Below are positions 9,109-17,214 of a stretch of 64,000 nt of DNA, piece by piece. Location: the NCBI RefSeq assembly GCF_045679545.1, contig NZ_CP166194.1, forward strand, positions 2,914,001 to 2,978,000. The letters run 5' to 3'. The position numbers were made by a program, and so were the translations under genes. Origin of the DNA: Enterovibrio sp045679545. GTDB taxonomy: Bacteria > Pseudomonadota > Gammaproteobacteria > Enterobacterales > Vibrionaceae. The notes under the pieces were generated by a model. The model saw only the letters and a list, made by a program, of their open reading frames with translations. It did not search any database and was not told where the DNA came from. Position 1 is the stretch's first letter. Every line of letters begins with the position of its first letter.

Positions 9109-9735
9109 TCAACTCATCATCCATTTTTGCATGAGCAGATACGCTACATAGATCATCATGCTAGCAACCAGCACATCTATCATCTGACGCACACGCGGCT
9201 TCGATAACACGGGTGATAGCTTAGCAGCACCCAACGCAATACCATAAAACCATACAAACGACGCCAAAACCGTTCCAAACGCAAACGCATTGCGTTGTGC
9301 CGACTCAAGCTGCCCGCCAATAGAGCCAAGCACCACAACAGTATCGAGATACACATGTGGGTTCAGCAAAGTGACCGCTAAGGTGCTCAAAACAACCGAA
9401 ACCATTGTTCGATTTACGGCGGCCACTGTCGCCGCTTCCTCATATTTACCGACCTGCCATGCCTGCCTTAGCGATTGGAAGGCATAGGTCAGAAGAAACG
9501 CGACGCCACCTAAGGTTACGATGTTCAGCAATATGTCATTGCTCGCCAACATGGCTCCACCACCAAACACACCGAGAAGGATCAACATGGCATCACAAAT
9601 AAAGCATAGGGTGGCCACTATCACATGATGATTTTTTCGAATCCCTTGATTCAGTACAAACGCATTTTGCGCCCCAATAGGCACAATCATACTCAACCCT
9701 AATCCAAACCCTTGAAGCACGATGGCGCTGCTCAT
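9109..9735 (-). CDS. argO: Arginine exporter ArgO (LysE family)
   Basis: Inner-membrane exporter of arginine and probably its toxic analogue canavanine. The 208-residue protein has about five to six hydrophobic segments and the LysE-family signatures GAQNAFVLNQGIRKNH and LNPHVYLDTVVVLG, close to E. coli ArgO. It is divergent from argP, the LysR-type activator that controls argO in E. coli, across a 122-base gap containing an inverted repeat. Confidence 0.93.
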   Translation of the reverse strand: MSSAIVLQGFGLGLSMIVPIGAQNAFVLNQGIRKNHHVIVATLCFICDAMLILLGVFGGGAMLASNDILLNIVTLGGVAFLLTYAFQSLRQAWQVGKYEEAATVAAVNRTMVSVVLSTLAVTLLNPHVYLDTVVVLGSIGGQLESAQRNAFAFGTVLASFVWFYGIALGAAKLSPVLSKPRVRQMIDVLVASMMIYVAYLLMQKWMMS

Positions 9736-9785
9736 TGTGATACATCCTTGTTAGTCGTTAACTGTTATTGGTGCGAGAGCCATAA

Positions 9786-9845
9786 AATTAGTCTGGTGAC
9801 AAAGGTAAGTAAATCTAATAATTTTAATGATAAATTAGACTTACT
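9786..9845. promoter_or_regulatory. Putative ArgP operator between argO and argP
   Basis: AGTAAATCTAAT at 9808-9819 and ATTAGACTTACT at 9834-9845 form a 12-bp inverted repeat with one mismatch, just before the argP start. A related half-site, ATTAGTCT, lies at 9787-9794. LysR-type regulators usually bind such interrupted dyads in the promoter shared with their target; the assignment to ArgP is inferred from position. Confidence 0.55.
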
Positions 9846-9857
9846 AATGTGATTATC

Positions 9858-10751
9858 ATGAAAGGATTAGATTATCGCTGGGTAGAAGCCTTGGATGCTG
9901 TTATTGCCCATGGCGGTTTTGATAAAGCCGCAGATGCATTGTTCGTGACGCAATCCGCCGTCTCACAGCGCATTAAGCAATTGGAGAAGTTTGTCGCACA
10001 GCCCGTATTAGTGCGCGAATCGCCTCCGCAACCGACGGCCATTGGGAAAAAGCTGCTTGGGCTTTATCGACGCGTACAGTTGTTAGAAACAGAGTTACTG
10101 CCAGAGCTTGCCCCTGACGGTCTCTCTGCTGCCGTGACCGTTCCAATTGCTACCAATGCAGACAGTCTCGCCACTTGGTTATTACCAGCATTGGCACCAC
10201 TAATGAAAGCACAAACATTAGAAATTAATTTGATTGTCGATGATGAAAGCCGAACGCTAAATCGCCTTCGCGCTGGCGAAGCCGTGATCGCCATCAGTAC
10301 AGAGCCCTCTCCTCTTCAAGGTTGTGTGGCACCATTATTGGGAACCATGGAGTACGTCTGTGTCTGCACGCCGGCGTTTAAGGCGCAGTATTTCCCTAAC
10401 GGTTTAAATACCCAAGCAGTGAGCAAAGCACCTGCTGTGGTGTTTGATCGCTTTGACGACATGCACACGCAGTTTGTGTCTGAGCGATTCAATCTGCCCA
10501 CGGTGGGCTGGCGCAGCCACATGGTTCGTTCATCCGATGCTTTCGTCAATATGGCCAAGCTCGGCGTGGCGTATTGCCTGATCCCCAAGCTCCAGATTGA
10601 GCAAGAGTTGGCATGCGGCGAGCTTATCGATCTTTGCCCCGGCGATGGGGTGACACGCCATCTCTACTGGCACCACTTTGCCACCGAAAGCGGTATACTG
10701 GCGCAAATGACAAAAGCATGCTTAAGTTACGCTCGAACCGTGTTTCCCTAA
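9858..10751 (+). CDS. argP: LysR-type transcriptional regulator ArgP (IciA)
   Basis: Regulator of arginine and lysine related genes including argO. The N-terminal winged helix (about residues 5-62, ALFVTQSAVSQRIKQLE) and the substrate-binding domain (ADSLATWLLPALAP, HTQFVSERFNLP) match ArgP along the whole length. The ATG at 9858 gives 297 residues, the same as E. coli ArgP; a GTG three codons earlier is also open. No strong ribosome site was seen. Confidence 0.93.
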   Translation: MKGLDYRWVEALDAVIAHGGFDKAADALFVTQSAVSQRIKQLEKFVAQPVLVRESPPQPTAIGKKLLGLYRRVQLLETELLPELAPDGLSAAVTVPIATNADSLATWLLPALAPLMKAQTLEINLIVDDESRTLNRLRAGEAVIAISTEPSPLQGCVAPLLGTMEYVCVCTPAFKAQYFPNGLNTQAVSKAPAVVFDRFDDMHTQFVSERFNLPTVGWRSHMVRSSDAFVNMAKLGVAYCLIPKLQIEQELACGELIDLCPGDGVTRHLYWHHFATESGILAQMTKACLSYARTVFP

Positions 10752-10840
10752 CTCGCGCTGCATGCCTTCTTCCGTTAGGGATAAACCATAGACTCTTGTG
10801 GTCAAACCGTGTTGAAACAGACAAAAATGGAAGCCTTCCT

Positions 10841-11539
10841 ATGAAAAAGCATCTGATTGCCACACTGATTGGGGCAACTGTCGCCCTTTCTCCTTTCGCC
10901 TCTGCCGCCTCCCCCGATTTTCCGCATTTAGAAACCGTGGGTATTGGCGAAGTGGTTGCCATGCCTGATATGGCAAATATTGATGTTGCGGTCTCTCTTA
11001 ACCGAACATCCGCACAAGCGGCCAAAAAAGCCTCTGACGATGCCATTGCCGCTTTACTTGAACGCCTTCAAAAAATGGGGATTGATAAAAAAGACATTGA
11101 AAGCGCCAACCTTTCAATTCAGCCCCAATACAGCTACCCGAAAAACAGCGAGCCTAAGCTTACGGGCTATCGAGCAAGTCGCACCGTTACGGTCACCGTG
11201 AAAGATTTGGCTAACCTTAATCGCGTATTAGACGGCGCGCTGGCTGATGGCCTTAATCGCGTCAATGGCATCTCATTCTCATCGAGCAAAGAAGAAGACT
11301 TAAAAGAAAAAGCCCGAATGGCTGCCATTGCAGATGCGCAAGCGAAAGCCGAGTCATTAGCCAAAGGCTTTGGTGAAACCTTGGCAGGAGTATGGGAGAT
11401 TCGCTATGTAGATCAAACACCTATGCGCCCTGTCATGATGCGAATGGCGGAAGCCGCGGCGGACGTGAATGCCACCTATGAAGATGCAGAAATCACGATC
11501 ACAGATCGCGTCAATGTGGTGTATGCACTCGGCGAGTAA
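10841..11539 (+). CDS. yggE: Periplasmic SIMPL-domain protein YggE
   Basis: A 232-residue secreted protein: a signal peptide (about residues 1-22, ending FASA-ASP) followed by a SIMPL/DUF541 domain (about 28-230). E. coli YggE is linked to lower oxidative stress; its mechanism is not settled. I chose the ATG at 10841 because it starts the signal peptide; the open frame extends back to 10613, but that part overlaps argP and looks non-coding. It lies close to argP-argO, as in enterobacteria. Confidence 0.9.
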   Translation: MKKHLIATLIGATVALSPFASAASPDFPHLETVGIGEVVAMPDMANIDVAVSLNRTSAQAAKKASDDAIAALLERLQKMGIDKKDIESANLSIQPQYSYPKNSEPKLTGYRASRTVTVTVKDLANLNRVLDGALADGLNRVNGISFSSSKEEDLKEKARMAAIADAQAKAESLAKGFGETLAGVWEIRYVDQTPMRPVMMRMAEAAADVNATYEDAEITITDRVNVVYALGE

Positions 11540-11559
11540 TAGCGAAAACGCTAGCAAAA

Positions 11560-11590
11560 AAATAAGGCCGCAATGATTGCGGCCTTATTT
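11560..11590. terminator. Bidirectional terminator between yggE and serA
   Basis: A perfect 14-bp inverted repeat (AAATAAGGCCGCAA and its complement) with a three-base loop TGA, located between the convergent genes yggE and serA. The A/T ends provide a U-run in both directions. Confidence 0.88.
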
Positions 11591-11629
11591 ATGGGAGATA
11601 GGCGATTTGAGGGGGAACAAATACGTCTA

Positions 11630-12859
11630 TCAGTGAAGGATACGTGCACGCAAGGTGCCATCGATCGCTTTCAGTTTCTCTAATGCCTTTTCTGAGTGCT
11701 CAGTTTCGACGTCGATCACAACATAACCAAACTCGGCATTGGTTTGCAGATACTGAGCCGCAATGTTGATGCCTTCTTCTGCGAAGATGGTGTTGATCTT
11801 GGTCAGAATACCCGGCTTGTTCTGGTGAATGTGCAACAGACGTGATGTACCGCTATGTTCAGGCAAAGACACTTCTGGGAAGTTAACACACGACAGCGTT
11901 GAACCGTTGTCAGAATACTTCACCATTTTGCCCGCGACTTCGATGCCGATATTTTCCTGCGCTTCTTGTGTTGAACCGCCGATGTGCGGCGTCAGGATCA
12001 CGTTATCAAACGCTTGTAGCGGCGAGGTGAATGGGTCGCTGTTGGTTTTTGGTTCCGTCGGGAATACGTCAATCGCTGCACCACCGATATGGCCACTTTC
12101 CAGTGCACCACAAAGCGCATCAATATCAACCACAGTACCACGAGCCGCGTTAATGAAGACGGCGCCAGGCTTCATGCGTGCAAACTCTTCGCTGCCCATC
12201 AGATCTTGAGTCGATACCGTTTCAGGCACGTGCAAGGTAATCACGTCGCTTTTGTTAAGCAGCTCTGACATTGAACCCACTTGTTGCGCATTGCCCAATG
12301 AAAGCTTGTTCTCAATATCATAGAAGAATACGCGCATGCCTAGGTTTTCCGCCAAAATACCCAGTTGAGTACCTATGTGACCGTAACCAATAATACCGAG
12401 GTTTTTACCACGAGCTTCAAACGACTGATCTGCCGATTTAATCCACTCACCACGGTGCGCCTTGGCGTTCTTCGCAGGAATGCCACGAAGCAACAGAAGT
12501 ATTTCACCAAGCACTAGCTCAGCCACACTTCGGGTGTTCGAGAATGGGGCATTAAATACTGGAATACCGCGCTTTGCAGCAGCATTTAGGTCAACTTGGT
12601 TAGTACCAATACAGAAACAACCAACTGAGACCAGTTTCTTTGCTTTTTCAAACACTTTCTCAGTGAGCTGAGTGCGAGATCGGATACCGACAAAGTGGGC
12701 ATCAGCAATCGCAGCCTCAAGCTCTTCACCTGCCAGTGACCCTTTATGATATTCAATATTGCTATAGCCTGCGCCTTGCAACACTTCTATTGCCGTGGGA
12801 TGAACGCCTTCAAGAAGAAGGATTTTTATTTTGTCTTTTTCAAGCGACACTTTAGCCAT
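11630..12859 (-). CDS. serA: D-3-phosphoglycerate dehydrogenase
   Basis: First enzyme of serine synthesis; it oxidises 3-phosphoglycerate with NAD. The Rossmann motif GIIGYGHIGTQLG, catalytic-region motifs NAARGTVVD and LTPHIGGST, and a C-terminal ACT domain (about 335-409) that gives serine feedback inhibition are present. At 409 residues it matches the E. coli-type short SerA. It is followed by the terminator shared with yggE. Confidence 0.97.
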   Translation of the reverse strand: MAKVSLEKDKIKILLLEGVHPTAIEVLQGAGYSNIEYHKGSLAGEELEAAIADAHFVGIRSRTQLTEKVFEKAKKLVSVGCFCIGTNQVDLNAAAKRGIPVFNAPFSNTRSVAELVLGEILLLLRGIPAKNAKAHRGEWIKSADQSFEARGKNLGIIGYGHIGTQLGILAENLGMRVFFYDIENKLSLGNAQQVGSMSELLNKSDVITLHVPETVSTQDLMGSEEFARMKPGAVFINAARGTVVDIDALCGALESGHIGGAAIDVFPTEPKTNSDPFTSPLQAFDNVILTPHIGGSTQEAQENIGIEVAGKMVKYSDNGSTLSCVNFPEVSLPEHSGTSRLLHIHQNKPGILTKINTIFAEEGINIAAQYLQTNAEFGYVVIDVETEHSEKALEKLKAIDGTLRARILH

Positions 12860-13048
12860 GCGGTTCTCATCCTTAAAAACAAACCAGAATTACAAAAATT
12901 GGTTTCGCCATCCAAGTGGCAGAGGGTATCGATCAAAACGTGGATGGACTGAACACTTTTCAGCCAAAATGGTCATCAACCCCTCACAATTAGTGACTAA
13001 GGTAACAAAAAGTTATTCGAAAGGGTAAGAATATTACGTTATAAAAGC
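12860..13048 (-). promoter_or_regulatory. serA leader and promoter region
   Basis: The gap between the rpiA terminator and serA, AT-rich near 12990-13045, must hold the serA promoter, although no sequence close to the sigma-70 consensus stands out. A 7-bp inverted repeat (CCATCCA at 12908-12914 and TGGATGG at 12941-12947) lies in the leader. No ORF is supported. Confidence 0.4.
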
Positions 13049-13049
13049 G

Positions 13050-13076
13050 AAAAAAAACGGCGTCCAAAAGACGCCG
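13050..13076 (-). terminator. rpiA terminator
   Basis: On the minus strand CGGCGTC, loop TTTTG, GACGCCG is followed by a run of T. It separates rpiA from serA, which is transcribed in the same direction. Confidence 0.85.
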
Positions 13077-13097
13077 CTAACTTATTGAGTTTCTTGT

Positions 13098-13113
13098 ACG
13101 CAAACGTTTGGCT
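13098..13113. promoter_or_regulatory. PurR-like palindrome downstream of rpiA
   Basis: ACGCAAACGTTTGGCT differs by one base from the enterobacterial PurR operator consensus (ANGCAANCGNTTNCNT). It lies between the rpiA stop and its terminator, which is not a normal operator position, so it may be fortuitous. Confidence 0.25.
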
Positions 13114-13162
13114 TTAACTTCAAAAAAAGTGAAAAGCTAAAGGGTTGCTCATGAACGAAAAT

Positions 13163-13816
13163 TTAGCTTTTTACAACGCCATTCGGTGTGCCTTCAAGCA
13201 CAACGTCAGCGCCACGGTTTGCAAATAAACCGACGGTCACCACACCCGCAATCCCATTAATTTTATCTTCGAGTTCTTTGGCATTGGTAATTTGAAGGTT
13301 ATGTACATCCAATATCATATTGCCATTATCAGTGACACAACCTTCGCGGTAGCAAGGATCACCGCCAAGTTTGACCAGTTCGCGTGCCACATAAGAGCGC
13401 GCCATTGGGATCACTTCAACAGGCAATGGGAATTGACCCAGAACATCAACCTTCTTGGTGTCATCAATAATGCAGATAAACTTCTCAGCGATAGCCGCCA
13501 CGATCTTCTCACGCGTCAGTGCTGCACCACCGCCTTTGATCATGTCGTTACTTGGGTTGATTTCGTCTGCACCGTCCACGTAGATATCCAAGCTCGCCAC
13601 TTCATTGGCATCAAAGACTTGGATTCCGATCTTCTCAAGACGCTCAGTCGAAGCAACAGAGCTCGACACTGCACCTTTGATTTGCTCTTTCATGGTTTCA
13701 AGTGCATCGATGAAGTGATTAACGGTTGAGCCAGTGCCAACACCGACAATGCTGCCTTTGGTGACATATTCCAATGCAGCCCAGCCAGCCGCTTTTTTCA
13801 TTTCATCCTGAGTCAT
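13163..13816 (-). CDS. rpiA: Ribose-5-phosphate isomerase A
   Basis: Interconverts ribose 5-phosphate and ribulose 5-phosphate in the pentose phosphate pathway. The phosphate-binding GVGTGSTVNHFI loop, the DGADEINP motif with catalytic acids and KGGGAALTREKIVA are intact in 217 residues. A GAGGATC-type ribosome site precedes the ATG. It lies next to serA, as in E. coli. Confidence 0.97.
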   Translation of the reverse strand: MTQDEMKKAAGWAALEYVTKGSIVGVGTGSTVNHFIDALETMKEQIKGAVSSSVASTERLEKIGIQVFDANEVASLDIYVDGADEINPSNDMIKGGGAALTREKIVAAIAEKFICIIDDTKKVDVLGQFPLPVEVIPMARSYVARELVKLGGDPCYREGCVTDNGNMILDVHNLQITNAKELEDKINGIAGVVTVGLFANRGADVVLEGTPNGVVKS

Positions 13817-13932
13817 GAGGATCTCCTGCTAATAAGGGGGAAAAACGCGAGGCCGATTATACAGATCTGTTTCGGCAAGTTGGGGATTTTTGCGCATCCA
13901 GATCTCGTTCTTGTCGATCAACTCTGATCGTG

Positions 13933-14535
13933 TCAGATCGACCATTGCCAGTGCATCGATGGCGTTAAGATCTCAGGCAGTGGGACATCCCACGCTTCAA
14001 CGGGCAAAGCATCTACTTGCTGACAGTCATGCGCGATCCCCATGGGCTGTGCGCCTTGTTGAGTCTCATACCAAGATGCCAGCGTACGATCATAATAGCC
14101 GCCGCCCATCCCTAAGCGGTGTCCGCTTTGATCGAACGCGACCAGTGGCGTGCAAATCAGATCCAGCTTTTCAGCGGGCAACACATCACGTACATCGAGC
14201 TTGGGCTCAAGAATGCCGTAACGATTGGGAACAAGTGTCGAATACGGATGATAGCGAAGAAAGAGCAGGTGCCCTTTGCTGAAAGGATGGATTACGGGAA
14301 GATAAACCGACTTGCCTTGCGCCCAGCAATACTCGATGAGTGGTGCGGTATCAAGCTCGCCATCAACGGCAAGATACAAGGCGATATAGGTGGCGCTTTG
14401 TACGGTGTCGGATTGCTGAAAGCGCAACAGAAGCGCATCCGACGCATCCGTTTGCGCTTGTGCCGTCAATGCACGGCGTTGGTTCCGGATATGTTTGCGC
14501 AGCGTATTTCGCAGTTCGGAAGCAGTCGCTTTCAT
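13933..14535 (-). CDS. ygfA: 5-formyltetrahydrofolate cyclo-ligase family protein
   Basis: ATP-dependent conversion of 5-formyl-THF to 5,10-methenyl-THF, linked in E. coli to persistence and biofilm. The signature GHRLGMGGGYYDRTL and the N-terminal RKHIRNQRRAL segment mark the family; 200 residues. It lies directly downstream of the 6S RNA gene on the same strand, an arrangement conserved across gammaproteobacteria (ssrS-ygfA), so both probably come from one transcript. Confidence 0.93.
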   Translation of the reverse strand: MKATASELRNTLRKHIRNQRRALTAQAQTDASDALLLRFQQSDTVQSATYIALYLAVDGELDTAPLIEYCWAQGKSVYLPVIHPFSKGHLLFLRYHPYSTLVPNRYGILEPKLDVRDVLPAEKLDLICTPLVAFDQSGHRLGMGGGYYDRTLASWYETQQGAQPMGIAHDCQQVDALPVEAWDVPLPEILTPSMHWQWSI

Positions 14536-14576
14536 CGGCTGTCCTTGCCGTATTGCGGTGTGTATTTTGTGGGGAA

Positions 14577-14757
14577 GGCCCCAGAGTGCCGTTGGGAATC
14601 TTACGCCCTTGAACCCTGCGGTTCAAGGCGGATGGGCAGAACAGACCGTAGGCTTCTCGGTACGAGCCGAGCTTGCACAATAGCCTGTAACAACTCACCC
14701 TTAGATTTGCTTATCGGCTCAGGGACTCAGATCCACTGACGAACACTCCAGGGTCAA
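14577..14757 (-). ncRNA. ssrS: 6S RNA
   Basis: On the minus strand the segment contains GAGTCCCTGAGCCGATA and the CCTTGAACC / GGGTTCAAGGG arms typical of 6S RNA. The ends close by a 10-bp stem (CCCTGGAGTG at 14753-14744 with CACTCTGGGG at 14588-14579, two G-U pairs). At about 180 nt its length matches E. coli. 6S RNA binds sigma-70 RNA polymerase in stationary phase. Its position between zapA and the 5-FCL gene is the conserved one. The end points are approximate. Confidence 0.93.
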
Positions 14758-14770
14758 ACAGGTAAAGCCC

Positions 14771-15079
14771 TTAGGCTTTCGACGCGCTGTGTTTTAACAA
14801 CGCCTCTTCAATTGTTGTCTGTAACAGCGTGATACGCTGTTCCATTTCATTCTTTTCGTCAACGCCTTGTTTTCGCTCTGCTAACAACTCGTAGCAGACG
14901 TTCAGCGCCGCAATGGTGAGCAACTGCTCTGTATTCGTTACTTTAGTGCGCCCAGACAATTCATGCAACCGCTGATCGAAGTCGTTCGCCGCTTCAATCA
15001 ATGCTTCTTCCTGACCCGCCGGACAGTTTACGCGCATCGTCTTGCCTAGGATTCGAATTTCAACAGCTTGCGTAGTCAT
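14771..15079 (-). CDS. zapA: Cell division protein ZapA
   Basis: A small FtsZ-associated protein that bundles protofilaments at the Z ring. It has 102 residues: an N-terminal globular head (EIRILGKTMRVNCPAGQEE) and a C-terminal coiled coil (about 50-98). It precedes the 6S RNA gene on the same strand and is divergent from ygfB. Confidence 0.94.
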   Translation of the reverse strand: MTTQAVEIRILGKTMRVNCPAGQEEALIEAANDFDQRLHELSGRTKVTNTEQLLTIAALNVCYELLAERKQGVDEKNEMEQRITLLQTTIEEALLKHSASKA

Positions 15080-15180
15080 TATCTTTTAGAGCTCCCTTCA
15101 AAGCGCGATGTCGCACCCTGAGTCACGGGCACAAACTATAGAAAATGGCGGATTAAACTGCAAGTTTATCCTATTGTCTT

Positions 15181-15266
15181 GCGTCTCTCGACGCACTGAT
15201 TAGACGAAAAGTCGTCAATGTGATGAAAATCAGAGCTATTTTACTTTTATCTTCCACGTTTCCGTG
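15181..15266. repeat. Three small hairpins in the zapA-ygfB gap
   Basis: Three separate 14-nt hairpins with the same geometry, a 5-bp perfect stem and a 4-base loop: GCGTC-TCTC-GACGC at 15181-15194, GACGA-AAAG-TCGTC at 15203-15216, and CCACG-TTTC-CGTGG at 15253-15266. None is followed by a clear T-run. They occupy the 280-base divergent promoter region and could be operators or leader structures. Confidence 0.45.
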
Positions 15267-15359
15267 GTCATACATGGACTTTTTCGGCTCAGATATTCAG
15301 TGACATTGCGCTAAGTGGTAGCATACGGCTTGAAATTAATGGCATCCAAGGTGGCCCTC

Positions 15360-15935
15360 GTGACTCAAGTAACTTTACCCGAATACAGCAACATTGCTAC
15401 CACGCTTAAATCTGACAGTTTAGCCGTTACACCAGCTGAGATGCAGGGTCTGCTATGTGGCATGTTATGCGGTGGACTCGATCCAGAACTGGGCAATTGG
15501 ATGCCAATGCTTTATGACTATACCAATGACGGTGCAGGTTGGCCCCATGAATCAAAAACATTGGCGGCCACATCACTCGGTCTTGCTCACCAGCAACTGT
15601 CAGCCGGTCAAATGGACTTTGAGCCACTGTTACCTGATGAAAACGCGCCGCTACTTGATCGTGGTGATGCGTTGACGGAATGGGTCAATGCCTTTATTGC
15701 AGGCGTTGGGTTGGCGGGCGTCACGGCTGGTAAGCTATCGGAAGATGGCAAAGAAGTACTGGCCGATCTGGCAGAAATTGCACAGCTAGGCATCGACGAA
15801 GACGACGACATGGAAGAGCAAGCCGTATTGCTTGAGCAAGTGATTGAGCACGTCCGCGTCTGCGCCATGACACTGCATGCCGATCTTGGCATCAAGTCGC
15901 AAAGTGATGAAGACAAAACGCCAACGCTACACTGA
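15360..15935 (+). CDS. ygfB: UPF0149 family protein YgfB
   Basis: A YgfB/UPF0149 protein of 191 residues from the GTG at 15360, which has AAGGTGG five bases upstream and gives almost the E. coli length (192). The family signature TPAEMQGLLCGMLCGG and the acidic helix region near 145-160 are present, and the C-terminus PTLH matches the E. coli end. The ORF extends 15 codons upstream, but that part looks like leader. The molecular function is uncertain; in Pseudomonas the homologue affects AlpA-dependent ampDh3 expression. Confidence 0.88.
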   Translation: MTQVTLPEYSNIATTLKSDSLAVTPAEMQGLLCGMLCGGLDPELGNWMPMLYDYTNDGAGWPHESKTLAATSLGLAHQQLSAGQMDFEPLLPDENAPLLDRGDALTEWVNAFIAGVGLAGVTAGKLSEDGKEVLADLAEIAQLGIDEDDDMEEQAVLLEQVIEHVRVCAMTLHADLGIKSQSDEDKTPTLH

Positions 15936-16008
15936 GATTAACACTCGCGGCTAAGCGCTCAACACATCACGTATTGGCCCCCATATAATGGCTGGAGATT
16001 GGTAACGA

Positions 16009-17214
16009 ATGGACGCAACAGCGCCGTCAACACACTCATATGATGTTGTTATCGCAGGTGGTGCGATGGCCGGTGCGACACTCGCTCTGGCTATTGAGCG
16101 CTTAACGCAAGCGACGCTTTCTGTCGCAGTGGTCGAAGCCGCCATCCCGGACAATACTCACCCAGGGTATGACGCCCGAAGCATTGCTCTGTCCTACGGC
16201 AGTTGCCAATTGCTCAATCAGATCGGCGTTTGGCGTGGCGTGGCGCCCTTTGCTACCGCCATCAATACCATTCACGTCTCCGACCGTGGCCATTTTGGAT
16301 TAACCGAAATGCACGCCGACAAAGAAGGTCTGCCATTTTTAGGCAACGTGATTGAACTTGCAGATGCGGGACGTGTATTCCATCAAGCCCTGAGTCAGTC
16401 GAAAAATATCTCACTGTTTTGCCCCGCGTTTGTCACTGACATTGCCCGTGCGACCGACAAGGTCACACTGACGCTCAACGACGGACAAACGCTCACCACT
16501 AAGTTGGTGGTAGCCGCCGACGGCGCACTCTCTTCATGCTGCGACATGGTAGGAATTTCCCGCCATGAGCATAACTTTGAGCAAGTGGCACTGATTGCCA
16601 ATATCACCACCTCTTTACCGCATCAGGGCAAAGCGTTCGAGCGTTTCACTGAATCAGGTCCCGTGGCTTTATTGCCAATGTCGGAAGGGCGAAGCTCTTT
16701 AGTTTGGTGTGTCAAACCGCAAGATGTCCCTGCACTTCTCGAATTGTCTGATCAAGCGTTTGCAGACAAGCTCCAAGCCATCTTTGGTTGGCGCCTTGGT
16801 AAGCTATTGCATGTTGGACAGCGAAACAGCTATCCGCTGATTTTGCGCCAAGCCACGCAACTGATCAGCCACCGTTTCGCGGTTGTCGGCAATGCTGCAC
16901 AAACCTTGCACCCTATTGCGGGACAAGGCTTTAACCTTGGGCTTCGTGATGTCATCACCTTGGCAGAAGAAATTGCTCGCGCACACAACGAACAACAAGA
17001 TTGCGGCGACATGGCATTGCTGCAGCGCTATCTACAACGTCGAGAACCCGATAGGGATGCGACTGTGGCCATGACCTCTGGCCTTGTGCACGGCTTTTCC
17101 AACACGTCTGCGCCGCTTATCCTTGGGCGCAATTTAGGGCTGGCGGCCATGTCCGTCTTTAGCGGATTAAAAGCGCCATTGCTGCAACGCGCGATGGGAC
17201 TGGTAGAACGATAA
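16009..17214 (+). CDS. ubiH: 2-octaprenyl-6-methoxyphenol hydroxylase (UbiH)
   Basis: FAD monooxygenase of ubiquinone synthesis (C1 hydroxylation). The N-terminal dinucleotide motif is VVIAGGAMAGATLALAI, and the second FAD motif GNAAQTLHPIAGQGFNLG has the Asn-Ala and Gln typical of UbiH rather than the Asp-Ala-Ala-His of UbiI. 401 residues. It ends in TAATG overlap with ubiI. pepP, which normally lies between ygfB and ubiH, is absent here. Confidence 0.94.
   Translation: MDATAPSTHSYDVVIAGGAMAGATLALAIERLTQATLSVAVVEAAIPDNTHPGYDARSIALSYGSCQLLNQIGVWRGVAPFATAINTIHVSDRGHFGLTEMHADKEGLPFLGNVIELADAGRVFHQALSQSKNISLFCPAFVTDIARATDKVTLTLNDGQTLTTKLVVAADGALSSCCDMVGISRHEHNFEQVALIANITTSLPHQGKAFERFTESGPVALLPMSEGRSSLVWCVKPQDVPALLELSDQAFADKLQAIFGWRLGKLLHVGQRNSYPLILRQATQLISHRFAVVGNAAQTLHPIAGQGFNLGLRDVITLAEEIARAHNEQQDCGDMALLQRYLQRREPDRDATVAMTSGLVHGFSNTSAPLILGRNLGLAAMSVFSGLKAPLLQRAMGLVER

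Noticed and set aside
10613..10840. N-terminal extension of yggE
   Set aside because: It overlaps argP in another frame; the natural start at 10841 begins a clear signal peptide.
13098..13113. PurR box as a true operator of serA or rpiA
   Set aside because: It lies between the rpiA stop and its terminator, so it is in neither promoter; listed only as a low-confidence site.
13890..14739. Plus-strand ORFs across the 5-FCL gene and 6S RNA
   Set aside because: They run antisense to a clear enzyme gene and a conserved structured RNA and resemble no protein family.
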